The notes beneath the pieces are model-generated. The model did no database searches, was not told the DNA's origin, and was given only the letters and a program-made list of their open reading frames with translations. From a virus, in IMG/VR virus record IMGVR_UViG_3300046482_000026, positions 1-36,296 of that record: a stretch of 36,296 bases of DNA. One strand, given 5' to 3'. Below, piece after piece: positions 12,632-20,620 of the stretch. The first letter of the stretch is position 1. Every line of letters starts with the position of its first letter. Both the position numbers and the translations under genes were made by a program.

Positions 12632-14943
12632 CGGAAGGCCAGGTCGCTCCGCTGGACTGCGAGCCAGTGACGCTGCTGCTCGGATACCTCGCGGCTCGTC
12701 AGGCTGACCGACACGGCTACGGTCATCGGCCGGTTGTCCGTGACGCGGCCGGTGAACGCCGCCGAGTGTGCCAGCGCAGGCGCGGCGGCGTGCGCCATGC
12801 CGGTGCTGAATGGCGGCGTGAGTGAGCCACCGGCTGCTGTCAGCGCTGGCAGGTTACCGGTCATGCCCTTGTTTAGGTTCTCGATCCAGGCGCGGCCGAT
12901 GTTAAAACCACCCTTGTCGATGTCGCGCAGCGGCCCTTCCTTCGGCGGTGACAGGCCGATGAGGTTGGCGCGCAGCTTGTTTAGCACGCCCTGGACAACC
13001 TGCACCGACCCGCGCAGGCCGCTTATCAGACCGGCCTGCCACGCATCGCCGGCGTTCTTGCCACCCGCGTACCACGGCAGGCTGTTGATCTTGTTCAGGT
13101 TCGTGCGTGCAGCGCCGACTACCTCGTCGCGCCCTTGGCTCAGCCCGTCCTTCGTGCCCTCGGCGTGGTTGCTGCCAGCGTTTCTGCCCGCCGTGTAGGA
13201 CTGGCCCGTGAGTTCCTTATAGCGGTCGAGCAGGAGTCGTTGCTGCTGCTCGGCCACCGTGCGGATGAACGGGTTCGTGGATTGCAATCCTTGGCCGAGC
13301 TTCTTGCCGGTGAGCGCGCCTTCAATCTCCGCTACTTGGCGGGCCACGGCCATCGGGTGCTTGATGGCGTAGGTCAGGTCGGCCATGACGTTCTCGACGA
13401 AGCCCACGCCGTCGCGGATATTGCCCGCGAGGTTGTTCGGTATCCGTTGCCCGATGCTGGCCGCCTCGCCGGGCAGCGGCTCCAGCCCCTCGATGACGGC
13501 ACGCGTCAGGGCGCGGGCGGCGTTGTGGACGTTCGGCACCACTGCCTCGATCGCTGGAGCTACCTTCCGCGTCGCCGCCGCGTAGTCGGTCCATACCGCC
13601 TCTGACCGCTGGAGCGCGGGGACCTGCGAGTTGAGGAAGGCGTTGGCCGTCTCGCGGGCCTGCTCGGCGAGTGCGCGCTGTGCGGCGGTGGCCTCGGTGT
13701 CGATGATGCCCAGGAACTTCGTCGCATTGAGTGAGGCGTCCATCGCATCGGCCGCCGCGAGTAGCTGGCGCGCCTGCTCCTCGGTCGTGATGTTCAGGTT
13801 GTCGACGGCCGTGGCGGCGTTGTTGGCCTCGACGGCCTGCTGGTGCGAGAGCTCAAGCCCGACCGCAGTGAGAGCGCCGACAACGCCGAGGGCTGCGCCG
13901 AGTCCCGTTAGGGAGACTGCGTTGGCCTTCTTCGACAGGGTGTTCTTATCAGTGGCAATGGTGTCAGCCGTGATGGCAGCTGTTGAGGCGGTCCACCGCG
14001 CGATGAGATCGAGCACCACGCCGGCCATCTTGCTGCCGACGGCCAGGAACGCACCGAGGCCGCTCGTCAACTTGCCGACGACAATCAACAACGGCCCGGC
14101 GGCAGCAGCGGCGGCGCCGATCTGAACGATGAGCGTCTTCATCTCGGGCGAAAGGTTCTTGAAGCCCTTGACCCAGCTGTTCACCGTCTTGAGCAACTCC
14201 GTCCCGAGTGGCAGGAGTTCCTTGCCGAGCGCGGCGGCGGTGTCCTTGAAGTTCGCCATCAACTCGCGGGTGGAGTTTGCGGCGCCGTCTGCGGTGCGCT
14301 CGTAGTCGCCGATCACCTTCGGCTGCTGGCGGAATATCTCCTGGTTGACGACGAGCGCACGGGTGTGAGCATCCAGCACGCCCACGCCGTCCCACAGGCC
14401 CATCTCCATTGCCTTCTGCTGGACGGTCGTTTCGTTGAGCAGGACGCCGTACCGCTTGAGCGGCTCGAACTCGCCCGCGAGTGCGGACTGGATCGCCTCC
14501 ATGACTTCGGGCGCGCCGCCCGCGACGTTGTGGAACGAGGCCATATCCTGCGCAAGGCCCATCCACGACAACGACAGGTCGGCAGCTTCTTCCTCGACGA
14601 AGCCCATGTTGGTGAGCAGCGCGCCGAACGTGCCCGCCGTGTCGAGGAAGTCGGCCTGAGCCCAGGAGTCGTTCATGCTCTCGGAGGCCCGGACGATCTC
14701 GTCCGCCGCGTCACCGTAGACGGTGGCGGCCTTGCTGCTGGCTTCTTCCAGGTCGGACGCGAACTTGAAGGCGACGACGCCAGCACCAACCAACGGCACG
14801 GTCAGACCTTTGGTGAGATCCGTGCCGACTTTGCTGATCTGGCCGCCCAACTTTTGGAGAGACGTGCTGACGTTCTTGGCCGTCGGCGTCACCTCATCCT
14901 TCATGAGGAGCCGGATCAGTAGTTGTGCTGTTTCAGCCAGCAT
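12628..14943 (-). CDS. Tail tape measure protein
   Basis: This 771-aa protein is located after the frameshifted chaperone gene and before the tail tip, the universal place of the tape measure. It begins MLAETAQLLIRLLMKDE. The N-terminal part (SLQKLGGQISKVGTDLTKGL, SAMAxx-type helical region, LADLSLSWMGLAQDM, LAGEFEPLKRYGVLLNETTV) matches the TP901-type tape measure core. Hydrophobic stretches around residues 265-300 and 340-365 are typical membrane-active segments. Late sequence (LSPPKEGPLRDIDKGGFNIG) matches the conserved C-terminal motif of these proteins. At roughly 0.15 nm per residue the tail would be about 115 nm. The start overlaps the end of the frameshift product by 11 nt. Confidence 0.93.
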   Translation of the reverse strand: MLAETAQLLIRLLMKDEVTPTAKNVSTSLQKLGGQISKVGTDLTKGLTVPLVGAGVVAFKFASDLEEASSKAATVYGDAADEIVRASESMNDSWAQADFLDTAGTFGALLTNMGFVEEEAADLSLSWMGLAQDMASFHNVAGGAPEVMEAIQSALAGEFEPLKRYGVLLNETTVQQKAMEMGLWDGVGVLDAHTRALVVNQEIFRQQPKVIGDYERTADGAANSTRELMANFKDTAAALGKELLPLGTELLKTVNSWVKGFKNLSPEMKTLIVQIGAAAAAAGPLLIVVGKLTSGLGAFLAVGSKMAGVVLDLIARWTASTAAITADTIATDKNTLSKKANAVSLTGLGAALGVVGALTAVGLELSHQQAVEANNAATAVDNLNITTEEQARQLLAAADAMDASLNATKFLGIIDTEATAAQRALAEQARETANAFLNSQVPALQRSEAVWTDYAAATRKVAPAIEAVVPNVHNAARALTRAVIEGLEPLPGEAASIGQRIPNNLAGNIRDGVGFVENVMADLTYAIKHPMAVARQVAEIEGALTGKKLGQGLQSTNPFIRTVAEQQQRLLLDRYKELTGQSYTAGRNAGSNHAEGTKDGLSQGRDEVVGAARTNLNKINSLPWYAGGKNAGDAWQAGLISGLRGSVQVVQGVLNKLRANLIGLSPPKEGPLRDIDKGGFNIGRAWIENLNKGMTGNLPALTAAGGSLTPPFSTGMAHAAAPALAHSAAFTGRVTDNRPMTVAVSVSLTSREVSEQQRHWLAVQRSDLAFR

Positions 14944-15540
14944 TGCGCGCTCTCGTCATAGCTTGCGCGAAGGCAGCGTCGTCGGACGCCTGCTGATTGC
15001 GCATGTGTTTGCCGATCTCCTCCTCGGCAATGTGTTGAAACCGCCAGCGCAGCTCGGTGAACGTCGCTGGCGGCGTCGAGTAATAGCGGTCGTGGATCGC
15101 CTTCACCGCGCCTTCGCTGTGCGCGAGGCCCTCGACGATCGAGATGTCGACGCGGCGGTGTGACCATTGCGCGAGGACCTCGACGCCTTCACCACTAAAG
15201 GGCGCAGAAGTGACTCCTGATAAACGTCGTCGGCCTTCTCGGCGATCGGGAAGGCGGCGTCCCATGACAGACGGGCAATTGTTTCCGGCGTGCATGGCAC
15301 GGGCTTGCCGTCGTCGTCGAGGAACGTCCAGTCCACGACGCCGTACTGGAGGTATACGCGGCCGATCTTCTCGGACAGGGTATCGGGGTCGCCGCCAATG
15401 AGGCGCAGCGCAGCAAAGCCGCCATCGGGCGGCAGCTCCGAGCGCAACCAGACGGTGTCGCCGTCGGGGTGAGGAGTGCCGGCGCACCGGCACTCCAGAC
15501 CCTCGAGGGGAACCCGTTCGTCAGTAACGAACCAGCCCAT
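14933..15540 (-). CDS. Tail assembly chaperone, -1 frameshift (long) product
   Basis: Ribosomes reading from ATG 15540 reach the heptamer C CCT TTA at 15202-15196 and can slip back one base into the frame that ends at 14933. The long product is about 202 aa: 115 residues in the first frame and 87 after the shift. The second part (EVLAQWSHRRVDISIVEGLA, STPPATFTELRWRFQHIAEE, RNQQASDDAAFAQAMTRARN) is protein-like. The same frame upstream of the site is Arg-rich noise, which supports entry by frameshift. Lambda G/GT-type chaperones work this way and bind the tape measure and tail tube protein. Confidence 0.8.
15103..15540 (-). CDS. Tail assembly chaperone, short product
   Basis: The zero-frame product is 145 aa. 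Residues 1-115 (MGWFVTDERVPLEGLECRCA, LRLIGGDPDTLSEKIGRVYL, KADDVYQESLLRPL) are ordered. The last 30 (SRSSRNGHTAASTSRSSRAS) are low-complexity, as expected for sequence read past a frameshift site. ATG 15540 overlaps the major tail protein stop as TAATG. The position between major tail protein and tape measure is that of the G-type chaperone. Confidence 0.75.
   Translation of the reverse strand: MGWFVTDERVPLEGLECRCAGTPHPDGDTVWLRSELPPDGGFAALRLIGGDPDTLSEKIGRVYLQYGVVDWTFLDDDGKPVPCTPETIARLSWDAAFPIAEKADDVYQESLLRPLVVKASRSSRNGHTAASTSRSSRASRTAKAR
15196..15202 (-). promoter_or_regulatory. Slippery heptamer CCCTTTA for -1 ribosomal frameshifting
   Basis: In the chaperone reading frame the sequence is C CCT TTA, an exact X XXY YYZ heptamer. 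Slippage places CCC and TTT in the decoding sites and leads into the 14933 frame. A possible stimulatory hairpin (GCG-CGAG/CTCG-CGC with one bulge, 15186-15169) begins nine bases downstream. Confidence 0.8.
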
Positions 15541-16568
15541 TACGGAACGTCTGCGCGGGAGTTGATAACGATGGCCCGGATCGGATAGCCGAGGACCGAG
15601 TCATACCGACCCATGCCTTCGAGCGTCACCGTCGTGTTGCCGCCGAGCTCGCCGTCCGATCGCGTCCGCCACGTCAGCGGCAGGTTGAGGGTCAACGAGT
15701 ACGGCGTGGCCGTGCCGGGGATCATCGTCGCGCTTGTGGCCTTCACCTGGACGAAGCGGTTGACCGGGTCGGCGTTGAGCCAGTCGACCGTTTCGCTGTT
15801 CAGGGCGCCAGTGATGGCGTCCACCTTGGCGAAGGTGAACGAGGCGGTGATGGTCCGTCCGCTGATGCCGTAGCCCGCGAGGGCAAAGCGGCTGTTGGAG
15901 CCATTGGCGAACCGCTTGCGGTCAACCTCGTGCTCAACGCGGATGTTCATGGAGTGGAGCGAGTCGCTGATCTGCGTGCCGCCGATCGAGCCCGCCGTGT
16001 CGTCGATGAAGAGCTGCGTGTCGGCACCGAAGATGAGCGGCAGGTTGGAGCCAACCGTCAGGCTGGTGGCGGTCACGTGGGTGTCCACCGTCGAGCCGAC
16101 GCCGCCGCCCGCGAACTGCCACGGGCCGAGGTCATCGGCGAAGGACAGCTCGAAGTTCTCCAGGATGAGATCGCGCACGCGGATGCCGTCCGCCGTCACG
16201 TCGTCGGTGAACTCATCGGTGAAGTAGTCGAACGTCGTGGCCGTCGTTGACAGCCCGGAGAAGGTCCACGTCTTGGCCGTGCCACCCGTGGGCGCCACCC
16301 CGCCGCGTAGCCCTGCCGCGAACACTGTGGCCGCGCTCTCGTAGTCCAGCGCCCCAGTGAAGGGGACGGTCACGTCGAGCGCGGTGCGGTACTTGGTCAG
16401 CATCGGGTCGATTGAGCCCGTGTCTGCCGTATCGTTCATGGTCCAGTTGGGTTCGATCTCGGGCACGCCGCGCCACGGCATCGCCCGAGTCGTCGTCACC
16501 GCCGTGCCAAAGACGCTCTGCTTCCCAAAGCCATGCCGGCGGTGCCTTACAAAGCCTTGTATCGGCAC
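15540..16568 (-). CDS. Major tail tube protein
   Basis: This 342-aa protein, with a GTG start, is beta-rich: GVPEIEPNWTMNDTADTGSI, FELSFADDLGPWQFAGGGVG, NIRVEHEVDRKRFANGSNSR, TASFTFAKVD and NTTVTLEGMGRYDS. Size, composition and position between the tail terminator-type gene and the chaperone fit the tube subunit of siphoviruses. The N-terminus (GFVRHRRHGFGKQSVFGTAV) matches the 'G.g.Et.fGt' start of tube proteins. No Shine-Dalgarno is evident, and a stable hairpin (16584-16599) lies just upstream. Confidence 0.8.
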   Translation of the reverse strand: MPIQGFVRHRRHGFGKQSVFGTAVTTTRAMPWRGVPEIEPNWTMNDTADTGSIDPMLTKYRTALDVTVPFTGALDYESAATVFAAGLRGGVAPTGGTAKTWTFSGLSTTATTFDYFTDEFTDDVTADGIRVRDLILENFELSFADDLGPWQFAGGGVGSTVDTHVTATSLTVGSNLPLIFGADTQLFIDDTAGSIGGTQISDSLHSMNIRVEHEVDRKRFANGSNSRFALAGYGISGRTITASFTFAKVDAITGALNSETVDWLNADPVNRFVQVKATSATMIPGTATPYSLTLNLPLTWRTRSDGELGGNTTVTLEGMGRYDSVLGYPIRAIVINSRADVP

Positions 16569-16583
16569 TCGTTAGAAGATGGC

Positions 16584-16599
16584 GAAGGGCACGCCCTTC
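16584..16599. other. Hairpin upstream of the major tail gene
   Basis: GAAGGG (16584-16589) and CCCTTC (16594-16599) pair perfectly around a 4-nt loop. The hairpin lies between the stop of the preceding gene and the GTG of the major tail gene, in one of the few non-overlapping junctions of the late operon. It may stabilise or punctuate the mRNA. Confidence 0.45.
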
Positions 16600-17022
16600 T
16601 CAAAATCGCGGCTCCTGCTTGGTAGCACGCGTGGTAATGGCGATGGCGGGAACGATCACCCCGCCCTCATTCAGTTCGATCGGCGTGGAACGCTGCGGCT
16701 CCTGCACGGTGCCGGCGCCCGTCAGGTGGTAGTTCAGCGTGAGCCAATCGAGCAGCGCGTCCGCGCCGTCCTCGAGCACGTCGCTCGTCTCCTCGTTGTC
16801 GCCCAGGTGACGCGTATAGACGATCTCCACCTCGGCCGTGCGCTGCCGGACACCGGCCAGGTGGACGTATGACTCCGAGATGCCGCCGACGAACACGCTC
16901 GACCGTTCCGCGATCGACGGCGGACGCGCCTTGTAGACGCCATCCACGAGCGTCGGGTTGGCCGCCTGGAACGCGGTCAGGCTGATGAGGAAGCCGTCGC
17001 GCACCTCGGACCGGAAGCCCAT
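16600..17022 (-). CDS. Tail terminator-like / head-tail joining protein
   Basis: This 140-aa protein begins MGFRSEVRDGFLISLTAFQA, then has GISESYVHLAGVRQRTAEVE, EIVYTRHLGDNEETSDVLED and a C-terminal strand region. The order connector, short adaptor, gp10-like, this gene, major tail protein makes it the probable tail terminator (lambda U/HK97 gp10-gp11 region). The start is GTGATG, with either GTG 17025 or ATG 17022 overlapping the preceding stop. Family assignment rests on gene order more than motif. Confidence 0.6.
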   Translation of the reverse strand: MGFRSEVRDGFLISLTAFQAANPTLVDGVYKARPPSIAERSSVFVGGISESYVHLAGVRQRTAEVEIVYTRHLGDNEETSDVLEDGADALLDWLTLNYHLTGAGTVQEPQRSTPIELNEGGVIVPAIAITTRATKQEPRF

Positions 17023-17483
17023 CACGCCGCCTCGTTCCAGGCTTTCACGATCTGGTCAACGCCGGTCTCGCGGACGGCACGCTCGGCGGCAGGGCGCAGG
17101 TACGGATTGGGCCGCGTGCCCGGATGGTCGACGCGCGTGGCGAACACCGTGGCCGCCGCGCCCGCGCGCAGGTTGCCCGACAGCCGCCGTGCGCCGCCCC
17201 AGGCGAGCGCCCTGCGATTGCGCGGCACGATGACGTGCGGGCGCGTCCCGAACTCGACGTGGCGGGCGTAACCGACACCCTGCTGCCCGCCGGCCAGTAT
17301 CTCGGCGTCCGATTCGGTGACCCGCCCGAGGCGGATGGTGCGCCCAAGGTTGCCCGTCCTGCGCGGGACGGTTTCCTTGGCGTAGGACACCGCGAGCAGG
17401 CCGATGCGACCGAGGAACTGGCGATGGTCGCCGATCGCCTCGAGCCGCTTGGCAAGATCATCCATGCCTTCGATGTCGCTCAT
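17022..17483 (-). CDS. HK97 gp10-like tail completion protein
   Basis: ATG 17483 overlaps the previous stop as ATGA, giving 153 aa. A longer frame from 17549 only adds overlap with the preceding gene. GMDDLAKRLEAIGD, LLAVSYAKETVPRRTGNLGR, GVGYARHVEFGTRPHVIVPR and GTRPNPYLRPAAERA are hallmark motifs of the HK97-gp10/minor capsid family ('A...vP..TG.L..s', 'YA..vE.G', 'p.pyl.Pa'). These proteins complete the head-tail interface. Confidence 0.85.
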   Translation of the reverse strand: MSDIEGMDDLAKRLEAIGDHRQFLGRIGLLAVSYAKETVPRRTGNLGRTIRLGRVTESDAEILAGGQQGVGYARHVEFGTRPHVIVPRNRRALAWGGARRLSGNLRAGAAATVFATRVDHPGTRPNPYLRPAAERAVRETGVDQIVKAWNEAA

Positions 17484-17722
17484 GTGCTGGTGTAGCTCCC
17501 GCACGACTCGCCCCACGGATGGTTGTGGCCACACGAGGCCACGTCCCACGGTGCGTCGGACGCCATCGTGTAGACGGTCTGTAGCCCGGTGGCGATGACC
17601 TTCTGGGCCACGTACTCGGTGAACGACAGGCCGAGCGGGTTGCCGCGCTTCACCTCGCGGCGGTACTCGCGCCAGTAGCGGCGGGCCATCGGGTCGGTGA
17701 TGCAGTCGTGGCGCCGGGCCAT
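17480..17722 (-). CDS. Small head-tail region protein
   Basis: This 80-aa product begins MARRHDCITDPMARRYWREY and contains NPLGLSFTEYVAQKVIATGL. It ends in a Cys/His cluster (SCGHNHPWGESCGSY) that could bind zinc. It starts one base inside the connector stop (TGATG) and is coupled to the gp10-like gene. The slot is that of a head closure or adaptor protein, but it is short for one. No family is recognised. Confidence 0.5.
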   Translation of the reverse strand: MARRHDCITDPMARRYWREYRREVKRGNPLGLSFTEYVAQKVIATGLQTVYTMASDAPWDVASCGHNHPWGESCGSYTST

Positions 17723-18366
17723 CAGACGGCCACCATCTGGTTGCCCGCGTGCGCCCAGTTGGCGATGAACGTCTGGACCTCGACGGGCAGCTGCGAGTAG
17801 TCGATCTGGTTGCCCTCCGGCGTCAGCAGCGTGTTGCCCAGAAGCGACGCCGGCCGGCGCGTGTACCAGCCGGCCAGCGCCTTGACGGCGAGCAGGAAGT
17901 CATGCGGCAGCGGGCTGTACCCGAAGTCGCCCACGATGACGAGGTCATTGGGCAGCGACGTGTACCAGCCGTAGCGGTCGAGGTTGCGATCGTACCAGTC
18001 GGGATTGGCAAGCCAGTGCGGATAACGGCCCGTGCCATAGGGCCGGAGCTGGATGGTCGTGATCGCACCCCGGTCGTCTTCGATCTCCCAGTACGACTCG
18101 TCAAGATCGAGCGCCGCCCCCTGCATCGTGACGCTCGTGATCGTCCGCGCATCGGGTATGGCAACCGCTGCGGCGCCGTTGCTGGTGAACGTCTTGGTCA
18201 CGCCAGTCTGTGCCTCGAACTGACGGCCCGTGGCCTTCTCCAGGAAGGACGCCGCAGCGCGGATGTTCGACGCGATCAGCGCCGTTGAGTAGGTGCCCGT
18301 GGTGCCTGACACATCGAGATAGGCACGCACGTCCGCCTCTGATACCGGCAGTGTCGTCCAGCTCAT
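17722..18366 (-). CDS. Head-tail connector (gp6-like adaptor)
   Basis: This 214-aa protein begins SWTTLPVSEADVRAYLDVSG. The N-terminal helical region includes IRAAASFLEKATGRQFEAQT, the 'a...iE..tgR.f' signature of DNA-packaging adaptor proteins. A beta region (TRTITSVTMQ-type, SYWEIEDDRGAITTIQLRPY) and a helical segment with HDFLLAVKALAGWYTRRPAS follow. ATG 18366 overlaps the stop of the last glycosyltransferase as ATGA. Connector genes usually follow the major capsid gene directly. Here about 7 kb of sugar-modification genes intervene. Confidence 0.75.
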   Translation of the reverse strand: MSWTTLPVSEADVRAYLDVSGTTGTYSTALIASNIRAAASFLEKATGRQFEAQTGVTKTFTSNGAAAVAIPDARTITSVTMQGAALDLDESYWEIEDDRGAITTIQLRPYGTGRYPHWLANPDWYDRNLDRYGWYTSLPNDLVIVGDFGYSPLPHDFLLAVKALAGWYTRRPASLLGNTLLTPEGNQIDYSQLPVEVQTFIANWAHAGNQMVAV

Positions 18367-19622
18367 GCGGCCACCAGCTCGCGCACGGGCACGCCCGGCT
18401 CTTGTAATGCTAACGTTAGGAACTGCTCGGCGGCAACGTCCCAGCGGAAGGATTGGGCGACATGACTGGGGCCATGCCGCCCGAGGTCGATACGCCGATG
18501 GGGATGGTCGAGCAGGTAGGCCACGGCCCTACTGAACGCATCCTCATCGGGAACGGCCCAGTGATGGTCGTACTCGTTGTCGGTGAGGTGCGCGACCGGC
18601 ACGACGCGGCCTGCCGGGCCGATCACCTCGGGGACGGACGAGTAGTCAAGGCCGACGGCGGGTATGCCACAGGCAACCGCCTCGGCGATGGTCAGGCCGA
18701 AGCCCTCCGCGCTCGGTGACACGTACAGGTCGGCCGCGTTGTAGAGGGCCACGAGCGCATCGCGCGGGAACACGCCGCCGCGCTGGGTGAGGATCACCTG
18801 GTCCTGCACCGACTCGGGCATCTTCGAGATCGAGTCGGGCAGAAAGCCGCCCTGGTCGTGCGGCTGGCAATGCAGCACGAGGCGCACGTCGGGACGCTCG
18901 GCCAGAACGGGCGTCATCGAGCGCAGCAGGGCGTTGTACAGCTTGCGCGGCATGTGGCGATCGGTGCGCAGGACCCACGTCTGGCGCGGATCGCCGCCGA
19001 AGAATGCCTTGCACGCCGCCTTGCTGGTCAGCGTGAACGTTCGCTCCGCCGTCTCGATGACGATCGGGGTCGACGGGCTGACCGGGTGGAACGTGTCAGT
19101 GTCAACGCCGTGATACACGAGCGGCGGTGCGTAGCCGACGACCTTGGCGATCTGTTCCCGTCCGAACTCGCTCATCGCGATGGGCTTGATGACGCGCCAC
19201 AGCTCGGCCCAGCGCGGCGGCAACCCGACGCCCTCGATCGGCGCATAGTGGAACGTCGGCACCTGCCGGAAGGCGTCCAGGTATGGCGTAGCAAAGATGC
19301 GCATCCCCGCGAAATCGCCTAGCAGGAACACGGCCTCGGGCTTCCAGTCGCCCCACGGCTCGCCGTTGGTCAGCGACACGGTGGACCGCCCGTGGATAAG
19401 GTCGGGCACGAACGTCGCCACGCCCTCGACGCCGCCCTCGCTGGTGATGAGCGAGGTTGCGTCCACGGTCCTGCTGTGGAACGGCTCGGGCAGGTCGGGC
19501 CCGATCTCGTTCTGCGACACGAAGCGCACGTCGGCGCCGAGCGCCACGAGCGCGCGGCCCACATCCGACGTGACCGTGCCGAAGCCGGTCTGAGCAAGAT
19601 CGCCGAACCACAGGATCCTCAT
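18363..19622 (-). CDS. GT4-type (GT-B fold) glycosyltransferase
   Basis: This 419-aa protein has the GT-B layout. The N-terminal domain begins MRILWFGDLAQTGFG. The interdomain segment is LVYHGVDTDTFHPVSP (169-183), typical of family 4, and the C-terminal nucleotide-sugar domain has AEGFGLTIAEAVACGIPAVG with the EX7E pair Glu306/Glu314. The donor sugar and acceptor are not predictable. It is the last gene of the sugar cassette and is coupled to the head-tail connector. No signal peptide or TM segment is seen, so it acts in the cytoplasm, on virion proteins or on a glycan intermediate. Confidence 0.85.
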   Translation of the reverse strand: MRILWFGDLAQTGFGTVTSDVGRALVALGADVRFVSQNEIGPDLPEPFHSRTVDATSLITSEGGVEGVATFVPDLIHGRSTVSLTNGEPWGDWKPEAVFLLGDFAGMRIFATPYLDAFRQVPTFHYAPIEGVGLPPRWAELWRVIKPIAMSEFGREQIAKVVGYAPPLVYHGVDTDTFHPVSPSTPIVIETAERTFTLTSKAACKAFFGGDPRQTWVLRTDRHMPRKLYNALLRSMTPVLAERPDVRLVLHCQPHDQGGFLPDSISKMPESVQDQVILTQRGGVFPRDALVALYNAADLYVSPSAEGFGLTIAEAVACGIPAVGLDYSSVPEVIGPAGRVVPVAHLTDNEYDHHWAVPDEDAFSRAVAYLLDHPHRRIDLGRHGPSHVAQSFRWDVAAEQFLTLALQEPGVPVRELVAA

Positions 19623-20620
19623 GCGGGCACCAGCAGCCCGAGGGCATCCGCTACGCGCTCGGCATCGGCCGCAAAGTCGATGCGCTCTCGCACGCGCTGC
19701 GCGATGGTGGCGCTCATCTCTGCGTGGCGGTTGGAATCGTCCATGATCTCGTTCATCAGCCGTGCCACCTCTTCGGTGGAGTGGCGATCAAGGTCGATGC
19801 ACGTCACGCCGTCCTCCCACAGGTCGGCGGCAACCTGCCCGGCGTAGTGCGAGGCATGGCCGATGATGGGCCGTCCGACGCTGGCCCAGTAGTGGATGAC
19901 GTAGCCGAAGCCGTCGCCCGTGACCTTGTCGTGCCAGCCGAAGGCCGAGCGGTACATCCACTGCGCGATCTTCGCCGTCGGCTTGACGAAGCCGGACGGC
20001 CCGTTGTGGCCGTAGACGTAGAACATCCACTCGTCCGCGTCGCACGCAGTGAGGGCCTCGTCCACCTGTTCCATGGCCGGGAAGCACGGCAGGGCCGGGA
20101 AGAGGTTGACGAATGACGACGCCGTGCGCGTGCGCAGGAACGGCGGTATGTGGGCGAACGTGCCGCTGATGTCGAACTCGGGCGTGAACGCGACACCGCC
20201 CGGATATTGCCCCGTGGCATCGAGGATGAACGGGTCGAGCGAGCGGTTCACCGGCTGGTTGGCATTGCCGACCTGGACGGCGTAGCGCGCGCCCTTCTCG
20301 CTGGCGAAGCGAGAGTAGCCGAACTCGTTGTCAGGCACCGAGCAGATGACCAGCGCCCAGTCGTCCATCTCGCGCGCCTCCGCGAGCGTGGTAAGCCGTC
20401 GCCGGCGGAGCGGCTGCAGCTCGTCAATCTCGGGCATGAGCAGGAACTGGCGGGCCACGCCCTCGCCGCCGTCGGTGTACTGCCAGCCGAAGTTCCAGTA
20501 GCCCTCGGCCTTCCAGTCGAGGCCGTAGGGAACGTGGACCTCCAGGCCGAGGCGGTCCCCGAACAGGCGGTGCAGCGACTCCATGAGGTCAGAGTGGTGA
20601 ACGTCGATCAGGACTCTCAC
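19619..20620 (-). CDS. Glycosyltransferase-like protein (GT-B type, 333 aa)
   Basis: GTG 20620 overlaps the previous stop as GTGA. The longer frame to 21199 is antisense-like filler. The product begins RVLIDVHHSDLMESLHRLFG. A C-terminal half with HYWASVGRPIIGHASHYAGQ, DGVTCIDLDRHSTEEVARLM and a helical tail resembles the donor-binding domain of GT-B enzymes ('G.P.I......DG.t...D..s.eei'). The classical EX7E motif is absent. Context between two glycosyltransferases supports a sugar-transfer role. It could be a related sugar-nucleotide or capsule-type enzyme. Confidence 0.6.
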   Translation of the reverse strand: MRVLIDVHHSDLMESLHRLFGDRLGLEVHVPYGLDWKAEGYWNFGWQYTDGGEGVARQFLLMPEIDELQPLRRRRLTTLAEAREMDDWALVICSVPDNEFGYSRFASEKGARYAVQVGNANQPVNRSLDPFILDATGQYPGGVAFTPEFDISGTFAHIPPFLRTRTASSFVNLFPALPCFPAMEQVDEALTACDADEWMFYVYGHNGPSGFVKPTAKIAQWMYRSAFGWHDKVTGDGFGYVIHYWASVGRPIIGHASHYAGQVAADLWEDGVTCIDLDRHSTEEVARLMNEIMDDSNRHAEMSATIAQRVRERIDFAADAERVADALGLLVPA

